A DNA stretch of 64,000 bases from Patescibacteria group bacterium (GCA_026004415.1 BPJC01000001.1:62001-126000), one strand, 5' to 3'; counted from the first letter of the stretch, positions 25,343-38,092 are shown. Notes: a model not told the origin generated them from the letters alone. A program made the numbers and translations.

Positions 25343-27511
25343 ATGAAGAAACTTGCTTGTCTACAGATTAGAAACCCAAAAGATGACAAAAACTCGATAG
25401 AGTCTGCATTTCAATTCTTTTCTTCAATTATTCCAAAACAATCTTCTTTAATAAGAACATTATTTTTAGGTGAAGAAATCTTTTCGTTTGAGGTTTATAG
25501 TTTAGGTCAGACTATTTATTTTTATATAGTTGTTCCTTATGAAAGACAAAGTTTTATAAAAAGTGTTTTTCAGTCTGTATATCCTCAAGCAAAGATTGTA
25601 AACACTACAGATCCAATAGAGATTTTTTTTAAATTCAAAAATATGTCTTTGGGTCAATTGAGTTTGTCAGATAGTTATTATTATCCAATTAAAAGCTATG
25701 ATTCTTTTTCAAAAGTTGATCCTTTATCTTCAATGTTGGGTTTTTTGTCAAAACAAAGTTCAGGGGTAAACTTTGTTTATCAACTGGTTCTGGGACCAGT
25801 ATTTTTTAATTGGCAGAAAAAGTTAATTTCTTTATCGGAGAAGAGTAAAGAAGAGCTTCGTAAACAAAGTATAGATAGATCTTTTCAGAAGAGTAGTTTG
25901 ATTAAAAAGGCTAGTTCAGCAGGAGCAAGATTTGCTTTGCGTTTAGGTGTGTCTTTGATGAATGATCAGATTCAGGCTGATAGGTATTTAATTGATTTTG
26001 CAGGAACTTTTGGTGTTTTTAATGCTGGTGATGGCAATTCTTTTGTTTTTAAAAAAGTTAAACAATCATCTAGTTTGGTTAATAAACTGCGATATAGAAG
26101 TTTGCCAGTTTTTGGAAGTTCTAACCAAATATTGAATGCCGAAGAGTTAGCAACGATTTGGCATCCTGCAGGAGAGTCTTTATCAAATATAAAAAATATC
26201 TCTTGGGGAAAGACTTTAAAAGGAGAACCTCCAGAAAATTTGCCAACCTCTGATTATAAAAACAAAGAAGATATTAATTTTTTTGCCAAGACTGAGTTTA
26301 AAAATTCCCAAACGATTTTTGGTATTAAAACAGCAGATAGAAGAAAACATGTTTATATAATTGGTAAAACCGGCGCTGGTAAATCTACTTTGATTGCCAA
26401 TATGGCCATAGATGATATTAGAAGAGGTAGAGGCATTGGTATTATAGATCCTCATGGAGACTTGTCGGAGATTGTCCTTGACTATGTGCCTAAAAGGAGG
26501 GTTAATGATGTTGTTTATCTGGAGCCATTTGATACACAAAGACCTTTTTCTTTAAATGTTTTGGATGTGGCTAATAAACAGCAAAAAGATTTAGTTGCTT
26601 CAGGCATAGTATCAATTTTTTATAAACTATATAAAGATTCATGGGGACCAAGATTAGAGTATATTTTAAGAAATGTTGTTCTTACATTACTTGAGTCTGA
26701 TAACGCAACATTAGTTGATATTTTGCCTTTGTTGTCGGATAAAAAATTCAGACAGAAGGTTATTGAAAAGATCAAGGATGATGTTATAAAAAATTTTTGG
26801 TTGAATGAGTTTGAGAAGATGCCAGATAGGTTGAGGTCTGAGGCTGTGTCTCCAATTCAGAATAAAGTTGGTCAGTTTGCAAGCTCGAAGATGATAAGAA
26901 ATATAATTGGAAGTAAGAGATCTACTATAAATTTGGAGCAGATTATGAATGAAGGTAAGATCTTAATTTTGAATTTGTCTCAAGGCAAACTAGGCGAAGA
27001 TAACTCAGCTTTATTGGGAGCAATGATTATTACCCAGATGCAACTGGCCGCAATGAATAGAAGTTTTCAAAAAGAAGAAGAGCGTAAAGATTTCTTTTTG
27101 TATGTAGATGAGTTTCAAAACTTTGCTACAACCTCATTTGTCAAGATCTTGTCAGAAGCTCGTAAGTACCGCCTTTCGCTTACAATGGCTAATCAATATA
27201 TTGACCAGATAGATGAGAGTGTAAGAAGAGCTATTTTTGGCAATGTGGGAACCTTAATTTCATTCGTTGTTGGCGCTAAAGATGCTGAGTATTTATCAAA
27301 AGAGTTTGGTCGTTTGTATTCAGCTGATGATTTGGTTAATCTAGGCAAGTTTGAGATTGTGATGAAGTTGTCTATTGATGGTTTAACCTCTTCTCCATTT
27401 CCTGCCAACACATTACCTTTGCCGGATCAAAGGAATCATAATAAAGAAAAAATAATTCGTATATCTAAAGAAAGATATGGTAGGTCTTTGACCTCGGATT
27501 TTAAATCTTAA
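25343..27511 (+). CDS. VirD4/TraD-like type IV secretion-type ATPase
   Basis: 722 aa. The N-terminal 300 residues are not recognisable. The ATPase core starts with Walker A GKTGAGKSTLIAN near residue 341 and has IDPHGDLSEIVLDYVP, Walker B FFLYVDEFQNFATTSFVKIL, and the sensor-like AIFGNVGTLISFVVGAKDAEYL. This is the DUF87/TraG-TraD coupling-protein class widespread in Candidate Phyla bacteria. No relaxase or mating-channel genes are nearby, so DNA uptake or pilus work is as likely as conjugation. Confidence 0.8.
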   Translation: MKKLACLQIRNPKDDKNSIESAFQFFSSIIPKQSSLIRTLFLGEEIFSFEVYSLGQTIYFYIVVPYERQSFIKSVFQSVYPQAKIVNTTDPIEIFFKFKNMSLGQLSLSDSYYYPIKSYDSFSKVDPLSSMLGFLSKQSSGVNFVYQLVLGPVFFNWQKKLISLSEKSKEELRKQSIDRSFQKSSLIKKASSAGARFALRLGVSLMNDQIQADRYLIDFAGTFGVFNAGDGNSFVFKKVKQSSSLVNKLRYRSLPVFGSSNQILNAEELATIWHPAGESLSNIKNISWGKTLKGEPPENLPTSDYKNKEDINFFAKTEFKNSQTIFGIKTADRRKHVYIIGKTGAGKSTLIANMAIDDIRRGRGIGIIDPHGDLSEIVLDYVPKRRVNDVVYLEPFDTQRPFSLNVLDVANKQQKDLVASGIVSIFYKLYKDSWGPRLEYILRNVVLTLLESDNATLVDILPLLSDKKFRQKVIEKIKDDVIKNFWLNEFEKMPDRLRSEAVSPIQNKVGQFASSKMIRNIIGSKRSTINLEQIMNEGKILILNLSQGKLGEDNSALLGAMIITQMQLAAMNRSFQKEEERKDFFLYVDEFQNFATTSFVKILSEARKYRLSLTMANQYIDQIDESVRRAIFGNVGTLISFVVGAKDAEYLSKEFGRLYSADDLVNLGKFEIVMKLSIDGLTSSPFPANTLPLPDQRNHNKEKIIRISKERYGRSLTSDFKS

Positions 27512-27650
27512 AATAAACTTGTAGTTTTAATATGTCTTGATTTGTAGGCTTTTTTAATAATAAAATCTAAGTAACTTTGGATTTATAGTTCTTTTGCAAG
27601 ATTTAACTTAAGTTTTCAGTTTCTTTTAGTTTTACAAATGAGATCAATAT

Positions 27651-27656
27651 TATAAT
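27651..27656 (+). promoter_or_regulatory. -10 box TATAAT, leaderless promoter of the Fic gene
   Basis: TATAAT ends 8 bases before the ATG at 27665. Another ATG at 27661 is out of frame, so the spacing favours 27665. Confidence 0.5.
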
Positions 27657-27664
27657 ATTTATGT

Positions 27665-28711
27665 ATGTACAAACCAGTTTATTTAATTACAAACTCAATT
27701 TTGGTAAGCATCTCAAAGATTGAAGCCGCTGAAGAGGTGATAAAAAACGCTCCACTTTTGCCTTTGTGGGAAAAACAGTTTAAAGACGATGCAGTTTTAA
27801 GAGCTGTTTATCATGGAACTCATCTTGAGGGTAATCCTTTGTCCAAAGACGAAGCAGAGGATGTCTTGACTGGAAAACAGGTTGTTGCTAGATCTCGAGA
27901 TATTCAGGAGATTATAAATTATCGCAATGTTTTAGATTTTGTTGACCAAGAAGCAAAAAAGGGAATAAAACGCATTACAGAGCAGATTATTAAAAAGATT
28001 CATAGGATTTTGGTAGATAAAACCTTACCTGTTGAGCAATCTGGAGAATATAGAGATAAACAAGTTGTTGTGCGCGATATCCAGACCGGAGAGGTTGTGT
28101 TTAAACCGCCAGCGGCGCTTGAAGTGCCTTATCTTATGCGTGAGTTTGTTTACTGGCTTAATTACACAGATCCCAACAGTATTCATCCTGTTATTAAGGC
28201 AGGTATTTCTCATTATGAATTAGTCAGAATACACCCTTTTTTTGATGGCAATGGTAGAACAGCTAGGGTTTTGGCCACATTGATTCTCTTTTTAGGTGGA
28301 TATGATATCAGACGGTTTTTTTCATTGGAGGAATATTACGATAGAGATGCAGTCTCCTATTATGAAAGCCTGAGAAAAGCTCAGGCAGGAGATCTGACTC
28401 CTTGGTTGGAGTATTTTTGTTATGGAGCTTCAGTAGAGTTTCAGAGAATAAAAAATAAGGTCTTAAAGTTGTCAAAGGATGTAAAACTTAAGAGCAAATT
28501 TGGAGGCAAACAGTTGTTTTTAAATGAACGCCAGATTAAAATAATGGAGCATATTCAAGATGTTGGTTTTTTGCAAAATAAGATGTTTGCTAGTTTGTTT
28601 CCAGATTTATCGGAAGATACTGTCTTAAGAGAAGTAAAAGATCTTATAGATAAAGGTGTTTTGAAAAAAATTGGCAGAACAAAGTCTGCTCGTTATGTTT
28701 TAAATGATTAA
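27665..28711 (+). CDS. Fic-domain protein (AMPylase type) with self-inhibitory helix
   Basis: 348 aa. The Fic motif HPFFDGNGRTARVL is complete (near residue 190). An N-terminal YHGTHLEGNPLS matches the [ST]xxxE[GN] self-inhibitory helix of class II Fic proteins. A C-terminal winged-helix-like domain is suggested by LNERQIKIMEHIQD...VKDLIDKGVLKKIGRTKSARYVL. Such proteins transfer AMP to protein hydroxyls; the target is unknown. No separate antitoxin gene is needed given the internal inhibitor. Confidence 0.92.
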   Translation: MYKPVYLITNSILVSISKIEAAEEVIKNAPLLPLWEKQFKDDAVLRAVYHGTHLEGNPLSKDEAEDVLTGKQVVARSRDIQEIINYRNVLDFVDQEAKKGIKRITEQIIKKIHRILVDKTLPVEQSGEYRDKQVVVRDIQTGEVVFKPPAALEVPYLMREFVYWLNYTDPNSIHPVIKAGISHYELVRIHPFFDGNGRTARVLATLILFLGGYDIRRFFSLEEYYDRDAVSYYESLRKAQAGDLTPWLEYFCYGASVEFQRIKNKVLKLSKDVKLKSKFGGKQLFLNERQIKIMEHIQDVGFLQNKMFASLFPDLSEDTVLREVKDLIDKGVLKKIGRTKSARYVLND

Positions 28712-28712
28712 T

Positions 28713-30452
28713 ATGAAATTTAGTGATTTTTGTAAATATTTAGAAAAAATTGAAGCAACAGCAAGCAGGTTAGAGATGACCTCAATACTAGCTGATTTAT
28801 TCAAACAACTATCTGCAGATGATATAAAGCCTGGCGTTTATCTTTTGTTAGGTAGAATTGGTCCTTTGTATGAAGGCAAAGAGTTTGGTTTGGCTGAAAA
28901 AACAGTTGTTTCGGCCGCAGTTGCTGGATTGGGAGTTGAAAAAAAGGTTTTTGATAAGGTCTATCAACAACTTGGAGATGTCGGTGAGGTTGTTTATAAA
29001 TTAAAGCAACAGTCTAATTCATTATTTAAAACAGATCCTGATCTGAGTTTTGTGTATCAGAGACTGCGTAAGATAGCTGATTTGTCGGGCAAAGGCTCTT
29101 TGACTGCCAAAAAAGAGATCGTTGCAGATATGATTAGAGAGTATCCAGCTTTAACAGCAAAGTATCTGGCTCGGTTGATCTCTGGCAAATTAAGGCTAGG
29201 ATTTTCAGATATGACTGTGTTGGATGGTCTATCTTGGTTTTTAAAAGGCGATAAGAGTCTAAGGCCTTTGTTAGAACACGCTTATCATGTTAGACCAGAT
29301 CTAGGTTTGATTGCTTACCTGGTTAAGACTAAGAATCTTAATGGTATTGAAACAATAGAACCTGAGGTTTTTGTGCCTATTATAATGATGAGAGCAGAAA
29401 GAGTTAAGCAGATTCCTGATATTATTGAAAAACTTGGCCAATGTCTGGTAGAACCTAAGTATGATGGGTTTAGACTGCAGGTTCATAAAAAAGGTAACGA
29501 AGTAAAGATGTTTTCTAGAAATCTGGAACAAGTAGCTTATATGTATCCGGATTTAAAGCAGGCGGTTTTAGAACAAATTTCTGCTGAAAGTATTATTTTT
29601 GAAGGAGAAGCAATTGGTTTTGATCCTCAAACTGATGAGTTTTTGCCTTTTCAAGAGACCTCTCAACGACGCAGAAAGTATGATATAGAAGAGCTATCCC
29701 AAAAAATACCTTTGAAGCTGTTTGTTTTTGAGCTTCTTTATCTTAATGGCCAGAGCTTTATAAACAAGAAATTGATGGAAAGAAAGGCCAAGATTAGATC
29801 TATTTTAAAGTCTGAGCCAGAGGCTAATTTAGTTATTGCAGAGGATCATCTTGTTTCTAAAACAGAAGAGATTGAGGTTTTGTTTGATCAATATGTTTCA
29901 GAAGGTCTTGAAGGCATAATGGCTAAAAAAATAGATGGAGTATATAAACCTGGAGCTAGAGAGTTTAATTGGATTAAGTTTAAGGCAAGTTATAGCCAAA
30001 AGATAAATGACACAATAGATACAGTTGTTTTAGGTTATTATTATGGCAAAGGCAAGAGATCAGAGTTTGGTATAGGAGCTTTTTTAGTAGGAGTTTATGA
30101 CAAAAATTTGGACAAGTTTTGCAGTATTGCCAAGATTGGTACAGGAGTTTCAGACCAACAATGGAGAGAATTAAAACATCTATTTGATAAAAACAGATCG
30201 AGTAATAAACCTAAAGAGTATTTTGTAGATAGTCAGATTGTTCCAGATGTTTGGGTTGCTCCAAAATTTGTTGTTGAGGTGTCAGCAGATGAGATAACTT
30301 ATTCTCCTGTGCACACTGCTGGAAAATCTGCAGGCTATCATAAAAATTCAGGTTTTGCTTTAAGGTTTCCTAGAATGGTTAGATTAAGATCAGATAAAGA
30401 TGTCTATGATATTACTACAGTGCAAGAAATCGGGCGATTGGTCAAGATTTAA
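28713..30452 (+). CDS. lig: ATP-dependent DNA ligase, archaeal type
   Basis: 579 aa from ATG 28713 (an ATG nine bases earlier overlaps the Fic stop and is less family-like). The order is an N-terminal DNA-binding domain (LAEKTVVSAAVAGLGVEKKVFDKVY, LRLGFSDMTVLDGLSWFL), adenylation domain with nucleophile Lys in PKYDGFRLQVHKKG (near residue 249), EGEAIGFD, EGLEGIMAKKIDG, and an OB domain. This is the ligase I form of archaea rather than bacterial NAD-dependent LigA. It may serve replication or repair. Confidence 0.93.
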   Translation: MKFSDFCKYLEKIEATASRLEMTSILADLFKQLSADDIKPGVYLLLGRIGPLYEGKEFGLAEKTVVSAAVAGLGVEKKVFDKVYQQLGDVGEVVYKLKQQSNSLFKTDPDLSFVYQRLRKIADLSGKGSLTAKKEIVADMIREYPALTAKYLARLISGKLRLGFSDMTVLDGLSWFLKGDKSLRPLLEHAYHVRPDLGLIAYLVKTKNLNGIETIEPEVFVPIIMMRAERVKQIPDIIEKLGQCLVEPKYDGFRLQVHKKGNEVKMFSRNLEQVAYMYPDLKQAVLEQISAESIIFEGEAIGFDPQTDEFLPFQETSQRRRKYDIEELSQKIPLKLFVFELLYLNGQSFINKKLMERKAKIRSILKSEPEANLVIAEDHLVSKTEEIEVLFDQYVSEGLEGIMAKKIDGVYKPGAREFNWIKFKASYSQKINDTIDTVVLGYYYGKGKRSEFGIGAFLVGVYDKNLDKFCSIAKIGTGVSDQQWRELKHLFDKNRSSNKPKEYFVDSQIVPDVWVAPKFVVEVSADEITYSPVHTAGKSAGYHKNSGFALRFPRMVRLRSDKDVYDITTVQEIGRLVKI

Positions 30453-31149
30453 AAATGCCTTTGTTGTTTTTAAGGATCTGCTTGTGGCTGTTGATCATCT
30501 TTAACAGCCTGATATTATACTCAATAAAAAAAGAATGAGGTTTTTTAATAATTCTTCTGGCAGATGAATTTATTATAATTTCCTCTGCTATTTCTGCTTT
30601 GCCTCCAAGTTCAGCTGTATGAAAAAAAATATCAAAGTCTTCATGAACTTTTTTATCATCAAGGCATGTTTTTGGCAAAATCCTTTGCCAGAACTTAGAG
30701 TTAATCGCATAACTTGTAGATCCTACATTAAACCCAAATATTGAGCTTAATGTTTTGTAAAAGATCTGGTACAGTCTGACTGTGTTGATTTTTTTAAGGT
30801 CATAAGAAATTAAAAATCCCAAAAGAACCAAACTTTGATCATTTTTAAATCTTTGCTCAATTTTTTCAAGAAAGTCTTTATCAACAATAGTATCTGCATC
30901 TAATTTGACAAAAATATCTCCTTGAGCAGAACTAAACCCTTTGTTTCTAGCAGGAGTAATGCCCTGTCTAGTTTCTTTTATTACTTTGCAGTTGTATTTT
31001 TTGGCAATCTCTGCTGTTCTGTCTGTGCAGTTGTTGTCCACAACTATGATTTCAAAAGGTTTTTTTGTTTGTTTTGTCAATGATTTGAGCGTGGCTTCAA
31101 TGTATTTTTCTTCATTGTAAGCTGGTATTATCACTGATATTTTCATCAT
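30442..31149 (-). CDS. Family 2 glycosyltransferase
   Basis: 235 aa GT-A fold: ISVIIPAYNEEKYIEATLKSL, IIVVDNNCTDRTAEIAKKYNCKVI and the metal-binding DxD as FVKLDADTIVDKDFLEKI. No membrane helix. The C-terminal half is short, so this is a soluble or peripheral transferase. Its end overlaps the ligase gene end by 11 bases (convergent). Confidence 0.88.
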   Translation of the reverse strand: MMKISVIIPAYNEEKYIEATLKSLTKQTKKPFEIIVVDNNCTDRTAEIAKKYNCKVIKETRQGITPARNKGFSSAQGDIFVKLDADTIVDKDFLEKIEQRFKNDQSLVLLGFLISYDLKKINTVRLYQIFYKTLSSIFGFNVGSTSYAINSKFWQRILPKTCLDDKKVHEDFDIFFHTAELGGKAEIAEEIIINSSARRIIKKPHSFFIEYNIRLLKMINSHKQILKNNKGIFKS

Positions 31150-31830
31150 TGCTATTATACTACAAATTCAGTTAGTATTGGAAAATGATCGGAGTTGAGT
31201 TTTTCCGAGTCTAAATGAGTTGATTTTTTTTATATTTTTGTAAAGCACATAGTCTACTTTCATTCTTACTGGAATAAAGCCAAAGTATTTATTCTCATAG
31301 GTGTAGATTATGTTTTTAGTTGCTTCGCTTCAAGTTATTAGATCTAATAATGTATTCAAACCTTTTTCTGCCATAAGGGTAATTAAAGTCTCCTGTTATT
31401 ATAGTTGGGCAGTTCTTCTTCATAGGAGCTCTCCAAAATTTTTTTTAGCTGATTGGCTTTTTCAATATCAGCCGCCCAGGGCGATAAATGAACATTGTAA
31501 ACCGCAAAATCCTGTGTCTCTTGTTTTAAAAATTGAAATTATGTAATTTCTTGGAAACTGTTTTTTATTTAATAGTTTTAAGTATTTTTTCATACCAGCT
31601 TCTAGGCAATCTGAAGATAACTGGAGTTGAGCAGTTTTAGTTTGTTTTTATTGTAGAAAGGTTGAGATATAATACTCCTTTGCTATGTTTTAGAAAAGAT
31701 GGTTGCCTTTGTGCTAAACTGTCATAGTTTTTTTCAGCCATTAGTGTTTCTACTTTTTGGTTCTCTAAGATTTTCCTGAAAACAGAGTACATCTGGCGCA
31801 TATTTGCCGATTAGGTAGGGCACATCTAAT
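31150..31830 (-). pseudogene. Endonuclease/exonuclease/phosphatase family remnant
   Basis: Minus-strand translation in shifting frames gives APDVLCFQENLRE near 31790, then DFAVYNVHLSPWAADIEKANQLKKILESS, then TIITGDFNYPYGRKRFEYI, and an ending close to DHFPILTEFVV. These are the LCLQE, VHL, GDFN and DHFP landmarks of the EEP (DNase I-like) fold. At least four frame changes and several stops separate them, so it is dead. It lies directly after the 30442-31149 gene. Confidence 0.72.
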
Positions 31831-32623
31831 CATTCCCTTGTTAAAGTACAGGTTATAGTCTAATCAAGCTAATCTTCATAAGCCATATTATAGACTAATA
31901 TCATTTAGTTTGCCTGAGCTCGATTGTAAACGTCCACATACTATCCACTAACATTTTTAATTTATACACAATCTTGCCTTACAACAAGGCTAAATCTACT
32001 ACTTGAAACTATAAGATGCTTCCTATAGTTTGTGTTTTTAATTTGTTATAGGACTTGACAAAGATAAATAGCGTGGTGTATTCTTTAATTTAAGATGAAT
32101 AATCAAGTTAAAGCTAATAGTCGCAGGTTCTGATAAAAACAATGATGAAGGCTGTTTCTTTTGCCAAGGAGGTTTTAAACTTAAGTTCTAAAGGTTTAAG
32201 TTTAAATATAAAGAAGTTTATTTTATAACAACAAAAAAGAGCATCACTACCGCTCGCCTTCCCCTCCGCGACGAGTAGTAATGCCCTTCTAGCTAAAAAG
32301 GTTATCATATAGCTTGTTCTTTGTCAATTAGCTTATTTAGTGTTATCTGGTGTTTGATAACCTTTTATTTAGCGTAGATATTATGCTTTTGTTTTAAGAT
32401 GTTTTTTAGTTAATATTAGGTTGTAATTAATTATTGTTTTGGCATTCTTAGGTTTAGTGGTTGTTTGGGATAATTTTTTTATCTTATTTTAATCTTTGCA
32501 ATAATATAAATTGCTATTGATTTAGCAGGTTTAATTTGATAATATTGTATATTACATTTTATCTTACTGGGTAAACAAAAGTATAGACATTAGAGTCTAT
32601 ATTTATTTTGCACTTTAAGGTTG
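31831..32623 (+). other. Non-coding stretch upstream of tRNA-Ala/23S
   Basis: No convincing gene and no 16S rRNA sequence. One imperfect GC-rich inverted repeat stands out at 32241-32284 (arms GCATCACTAC and GTAGTAATGC with an inner CTCG/CGAG pairing), followed by AT-rich sequence that presumably holds the rRNA promoter. I could not fix a promoter with confidence. Confidence 0.4.
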
Positions 32624-32698
32624 GGGCCTATAGCTCAATTGGCTTAGAGCACCCGCTTTGCACGCGGGAGGTTAAGGGTTCGAGTCCCTTTAGGTCCA
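32624..32698 (+). tRNA. tRNA-Ala(TGC)
   Basis: Acceptor stem GGGCCTA/TAGGTCC (one G-U pair), anticodon stem CCCGC/GCGGG enclosing TTTGCAC with anticodon TGC, T-arm GGGTTCGAGTCCC. Discriminator A at 32698; CCA is not encoded. It precedes 23S by about 40 bases, the usual place for tRNA-Ala in an rRNA spacer, but no 16S lies upstream. Confidence 0.95.
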
Positions 32699-32735
32699 CA
32701 AGCACTTTAAAAGTTTGGTATTGAACAAAGAAAGA

Positions 32736-35690
<2,955 letters not shown>

Positions 35691-35726
35691 TTTGTTTTTA
35701 ACCAAACTTTTTTTAAGTTTTTTAAG

Positions 35727-36316
35727 ATTGAGATAGAAAAAAACTTTTACTTAATTCTTCCCAACTTAAGTCTTTACTTTCAGGAGCTAAATTTTAAAAA
35801 AAAATTAATTTAACAGATATTTACTATGATTATCCTAATTTTAAATTAATCAAAAAATTATGGTGGTTGCGAAAAAGAGGTAACAGTTGGCAGCTAAAGA
35901 TTGATGTAGGTAAAAATAGATTGAACGGAAGCGCTTCAGTTTTTCAAGAAATAACAGATCCTGACAAAATTGCTAAAAAACTTAAGATTGAAAGTCTTTC
36001 TATGTTAGATTCAGTAGGGATACAACAATATTGTAAAATCTCCACAGAAAGAAGTCATTATAAAAAGGATGAATTCACAGTTGTAGTTGATAAATGTTTT
36101 TATAATGATGACAAAGATTTTAATTATCAAATCTGCGAAGTAGAGCTTGTTGTAAAGGACAAAAGTTATATTAAAGAATCTGAGTTTAAGATTGAGAAGT
36201 TTATAAGGCAACATGGTTTTGAGCTCAAACCTGTTGTTGGTAAACTTCCTTATTTTTTAAAGGTAGAGAATCCCGAGATTTTTTCATTTCTTTCTAAAGT
36301 TTATGGTTTCAACTAA
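35727..36316 (+). pseudogene. CYTH-domain phosphatase, N-terminal part frameshifted
   Basis: The last 150 codons are open (from 35867) and read WWLRKRGNSWQLKID...YCKISTERSHYKKDEFTVVVD...YQICEVELVV, as in CYTH/thiamine-triphosphatase-like proteins. Upstream the frame continues as TDIYYDYPNFKLIKKLWW, then shifts at an A9 run (35796-35804) into NSSQLKSLLSGAKF. It shifts again at an A7 run (near 35737) into the IEIEK signature, which has no ATG before it. The gene starts almost on the 23S 3' end. Confidence 0.8.
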
Positions 36317-36363
36317 TAAATTCACCATTTTAATAAGGGAAATAGAAGAAAAGTTTTGAATAA

Positions 36364-36513
36364 TACAACAAAGGATATATCACAACCACTAAAATCAAAT
36401 GAACCTGGACACTTGTTTATTATGAAGCCTGTCTTTCAAAAGTTAAAGCCAAAAAAAGAGAAAAATATTTTAAAACAGGGTTTGGAAGAAGATTCCTAAA
36501 GCAAAGAATTTAA
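36364..36513 (+). pseudogene. GIY-YIG nuclease C-terminal remnant
   Basis: Translates as YNKGYITTTKIK, a TGA, then TWTLVYYEACLSKVKAKKREK and YFKTGFGRRFLKQRI, the conserved C-terminal part of small GIY-YIG (YhbQ/URI-like) endonucleases. The N-terminal GIY-YIG motif is gone. It ends just before tRNA-Asn. Confidence 0.75.
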
Positions 36514-36539
36514 CCCTATGCTATAATAGGTTATTAACT

Positions 36540-36614
36540 TCCGCGGTAGCTCAATGGTAGAGCAGCCGGCTGTTAACCGGCGGGTTGCAGGTTCGAGTCC
36601 TGCCCGCGGAGCCA
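36540..36614 (+). tRNA. tRNA-Asn(GTT)
   Basis: Acceptor TCCGCGG/CCGCGGA, anticodon stem GCCGG/CCGGC around CTGTTAA (anticodon GTT), T-arm with GGTTCGAGTCC. Discriminator G and an encoded CCA (36612-36614). Next to a recombinase remnant, it could mark an old integration site. No second copy of its 3' end was found in the window. Confidence 0.95.
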
Positions 36615-36633
36615 AATTGTATGTTGTTGTTCT

Positions 36634-36650
36634 GCCGCCCTACGGGCGGC
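36634..36650. repeat. GC-rich perfect hairpin after tRNA-Asn
   Basis: GCCGCCC, TAC, GGGCGGC: a 7-bp stem in AT-rich surroundings, 20 bases after the tRNA. There is no U-run on either side, so it is not a standard terminator, though it may stop transcription or act in tRNA 3' processing. Confidence 0.45.
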
Positions 36651-36652
36651 AA

Positions 36653-36856
36653 TCAGAAGTCAACATCAGGATTTTCTTTGAAAAAGGTTCGGATTTGGTC
36701 CAAAACACGGAGCCAGAGTTGACGAGAGGCTAAATTGAATATCTTGTTAAAGGGGTTTAGAAAGTGGTATCGGACTTTTTTACCTTCTAACTCTAAGTTC
36801 TGAAGTGTTAAATTCAAAAGTAGTCGTTTTCCATACTTGTTTTTAGTAACCTTCAA
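36653..36856 (-). pseudogene. Possible serine-recombinase C-terminal remnant
   Basis: 67 codons open, reading KRLLLNLTLQNLELEGKKVRYHF and ending RTFFKENPDVDF. The pattern KR-x-LL-x-x-L-x-x-NL-x-L-x-GKK resembles the C-terminal tail of recombinase-family proteins in Candidate Phyla genomes. No catalytic domain remains. Its position beside a tRNA gene supports, but does not prove, the idea. Confidence 0.4.
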
Positions 36857-36897
36857 TTTATTAATTTACTTATAGTTTTTAGCACCTGTGTTTTTCT

Positions 36898-37743
36898 ATT
36901 TTCTTCTTTTGGCAAAGTAGTAACCAATTAAACCGCTTTTTATGGCTTGATTACAAGCTATTTGAGCTCTTCTGCTTATTTTTAGGATTTCCAAACCGGG
37001 ATTTCCTTGCAGGATTCTCATTTGAGCATGCTCGCTTATTCTTTTTGAGGAAGGAAGTATACTTCTAGTATGATTTACAAAACATATAGTAGTAAAGCCA
37101 ATTTCTCCCAGATTGCTTCTGATTCGTCTACTCTCAAAATGCTTGGTAAGCACCAACCTCTTTTTATGCCTTCCAAGAGAGATTTTTCACTCTCATCCAA
37201 TGGTTCTCTTTCTAGGAACATGTAGCTTAGTACTACTTTTTCTGATGATTTAAGAACCCGATAAGTTTTTTTAAATAAGCTGAGTTTTATCATAAGAATG
37301 AACTTAACTCTGACAAAAAATAACCAAATCAAAAATTCCAGAAGAAAAAGCAGAATGATGATATTCTTCAAGGCTAGACCAAACATCCTTGTATAACGTC
37401 TTTTTACGATATTTCTCTGCGGAAGCTATTTGATTAGGAGAGATGTTAATTCCTATAACTTTGGTATCAGGATATTGGTTTTTTATTTCAAAGGTTAATG
37501 CCCCGGTTTCACATCCAGCATTTAAAACAATTGTGTTATGATTTATTTGGCGGACTTAATTAATTGTCTTGTAAGCTTTTTTACTTCCTCATAATCAGAT
37601 AGTCTCTTTCCCTCGACAGCAAACTCTCAATGTAAAGCATAAACATCTTCTATTTCCTCATCTTTACCTAAATTTCTATATGAGTTTTCTGATTCTAGAT
37701 AATAATTTCTAATGGTGTTTATAATCTCAATTTCTCGACTCAT
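36898..37743 (-). pseudogene. SAM-dependent methyltransferase, multiply broken
   Basis: From ATG 37743 the minus strand reads MSREIEIINTIRNYYLESENS...YALH, a TGA, then EFAVEGKRLSDYEE. After a shift come motif I as VLNAGCETGALTFEI, PDTKVIGINISPNQIASAEKY, and after further shifts VLKSSEKVVLSYMFLERE and the long C-terminal part ending in FAKRRK at 36898. It resembles cyclopropane-synthase/tocopherol-type class I methyltransferases. At least three lesions. Overlaps the end of the Nudix remnant. Confidence 0.75.
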
Positions 37744-38092
37744 AGCTTTTAAAATATTTGAGTATTCTCTTGAGAGTAAGCTTTAATTCAGGATAGGTTA
37801 GTAACGATAATGTTTTGTCTAGACTATACCAGCGAACCCATTCTATATCTTTATCTTTTGGATTAAGATAGCCACCTTTGGCGTTAAATAACAGAAGAAA
37901 CACTTTTGTTGACTCCTTATTTGAAAAGGGAGGTTTTTATATCTAAATTTGTGGATTAGTGGCGTCAAAAACAATTTTTCTTTTTCTATTTTCAAACTAG
38001 TTTCTTCAAAAAGTTCTCTTTCGGCAGCCTCAAAAAAATTCTCTAAAGGCTTTAGGTTTCCGCTAGGAAAAGTTACCGCATTACTGTGTAAG
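37733..38092 (-). pseudogene. Nudix hydrolase remnant
   Basis: Reads HSNAVTFPSGNLKPLENFFE and AAERELFEETS, an intact Nudix box (G-x5-E-x7-RE-x2-EE), but it has no start codon. It is frameshifted near 37880 into GGYLNPKDKDIEWVRWYSLDKTL. The end overlaps the following methyltransferase start, as in a former operon. Confidence 0.75.

Noticed and set aside
32241-32284. Terminator or riboswitch before the rRNA
   Set aside because: The inverted repeat is imperfect and lacks a U-run. It is mentioned only as a structure inside the intergenic entry.
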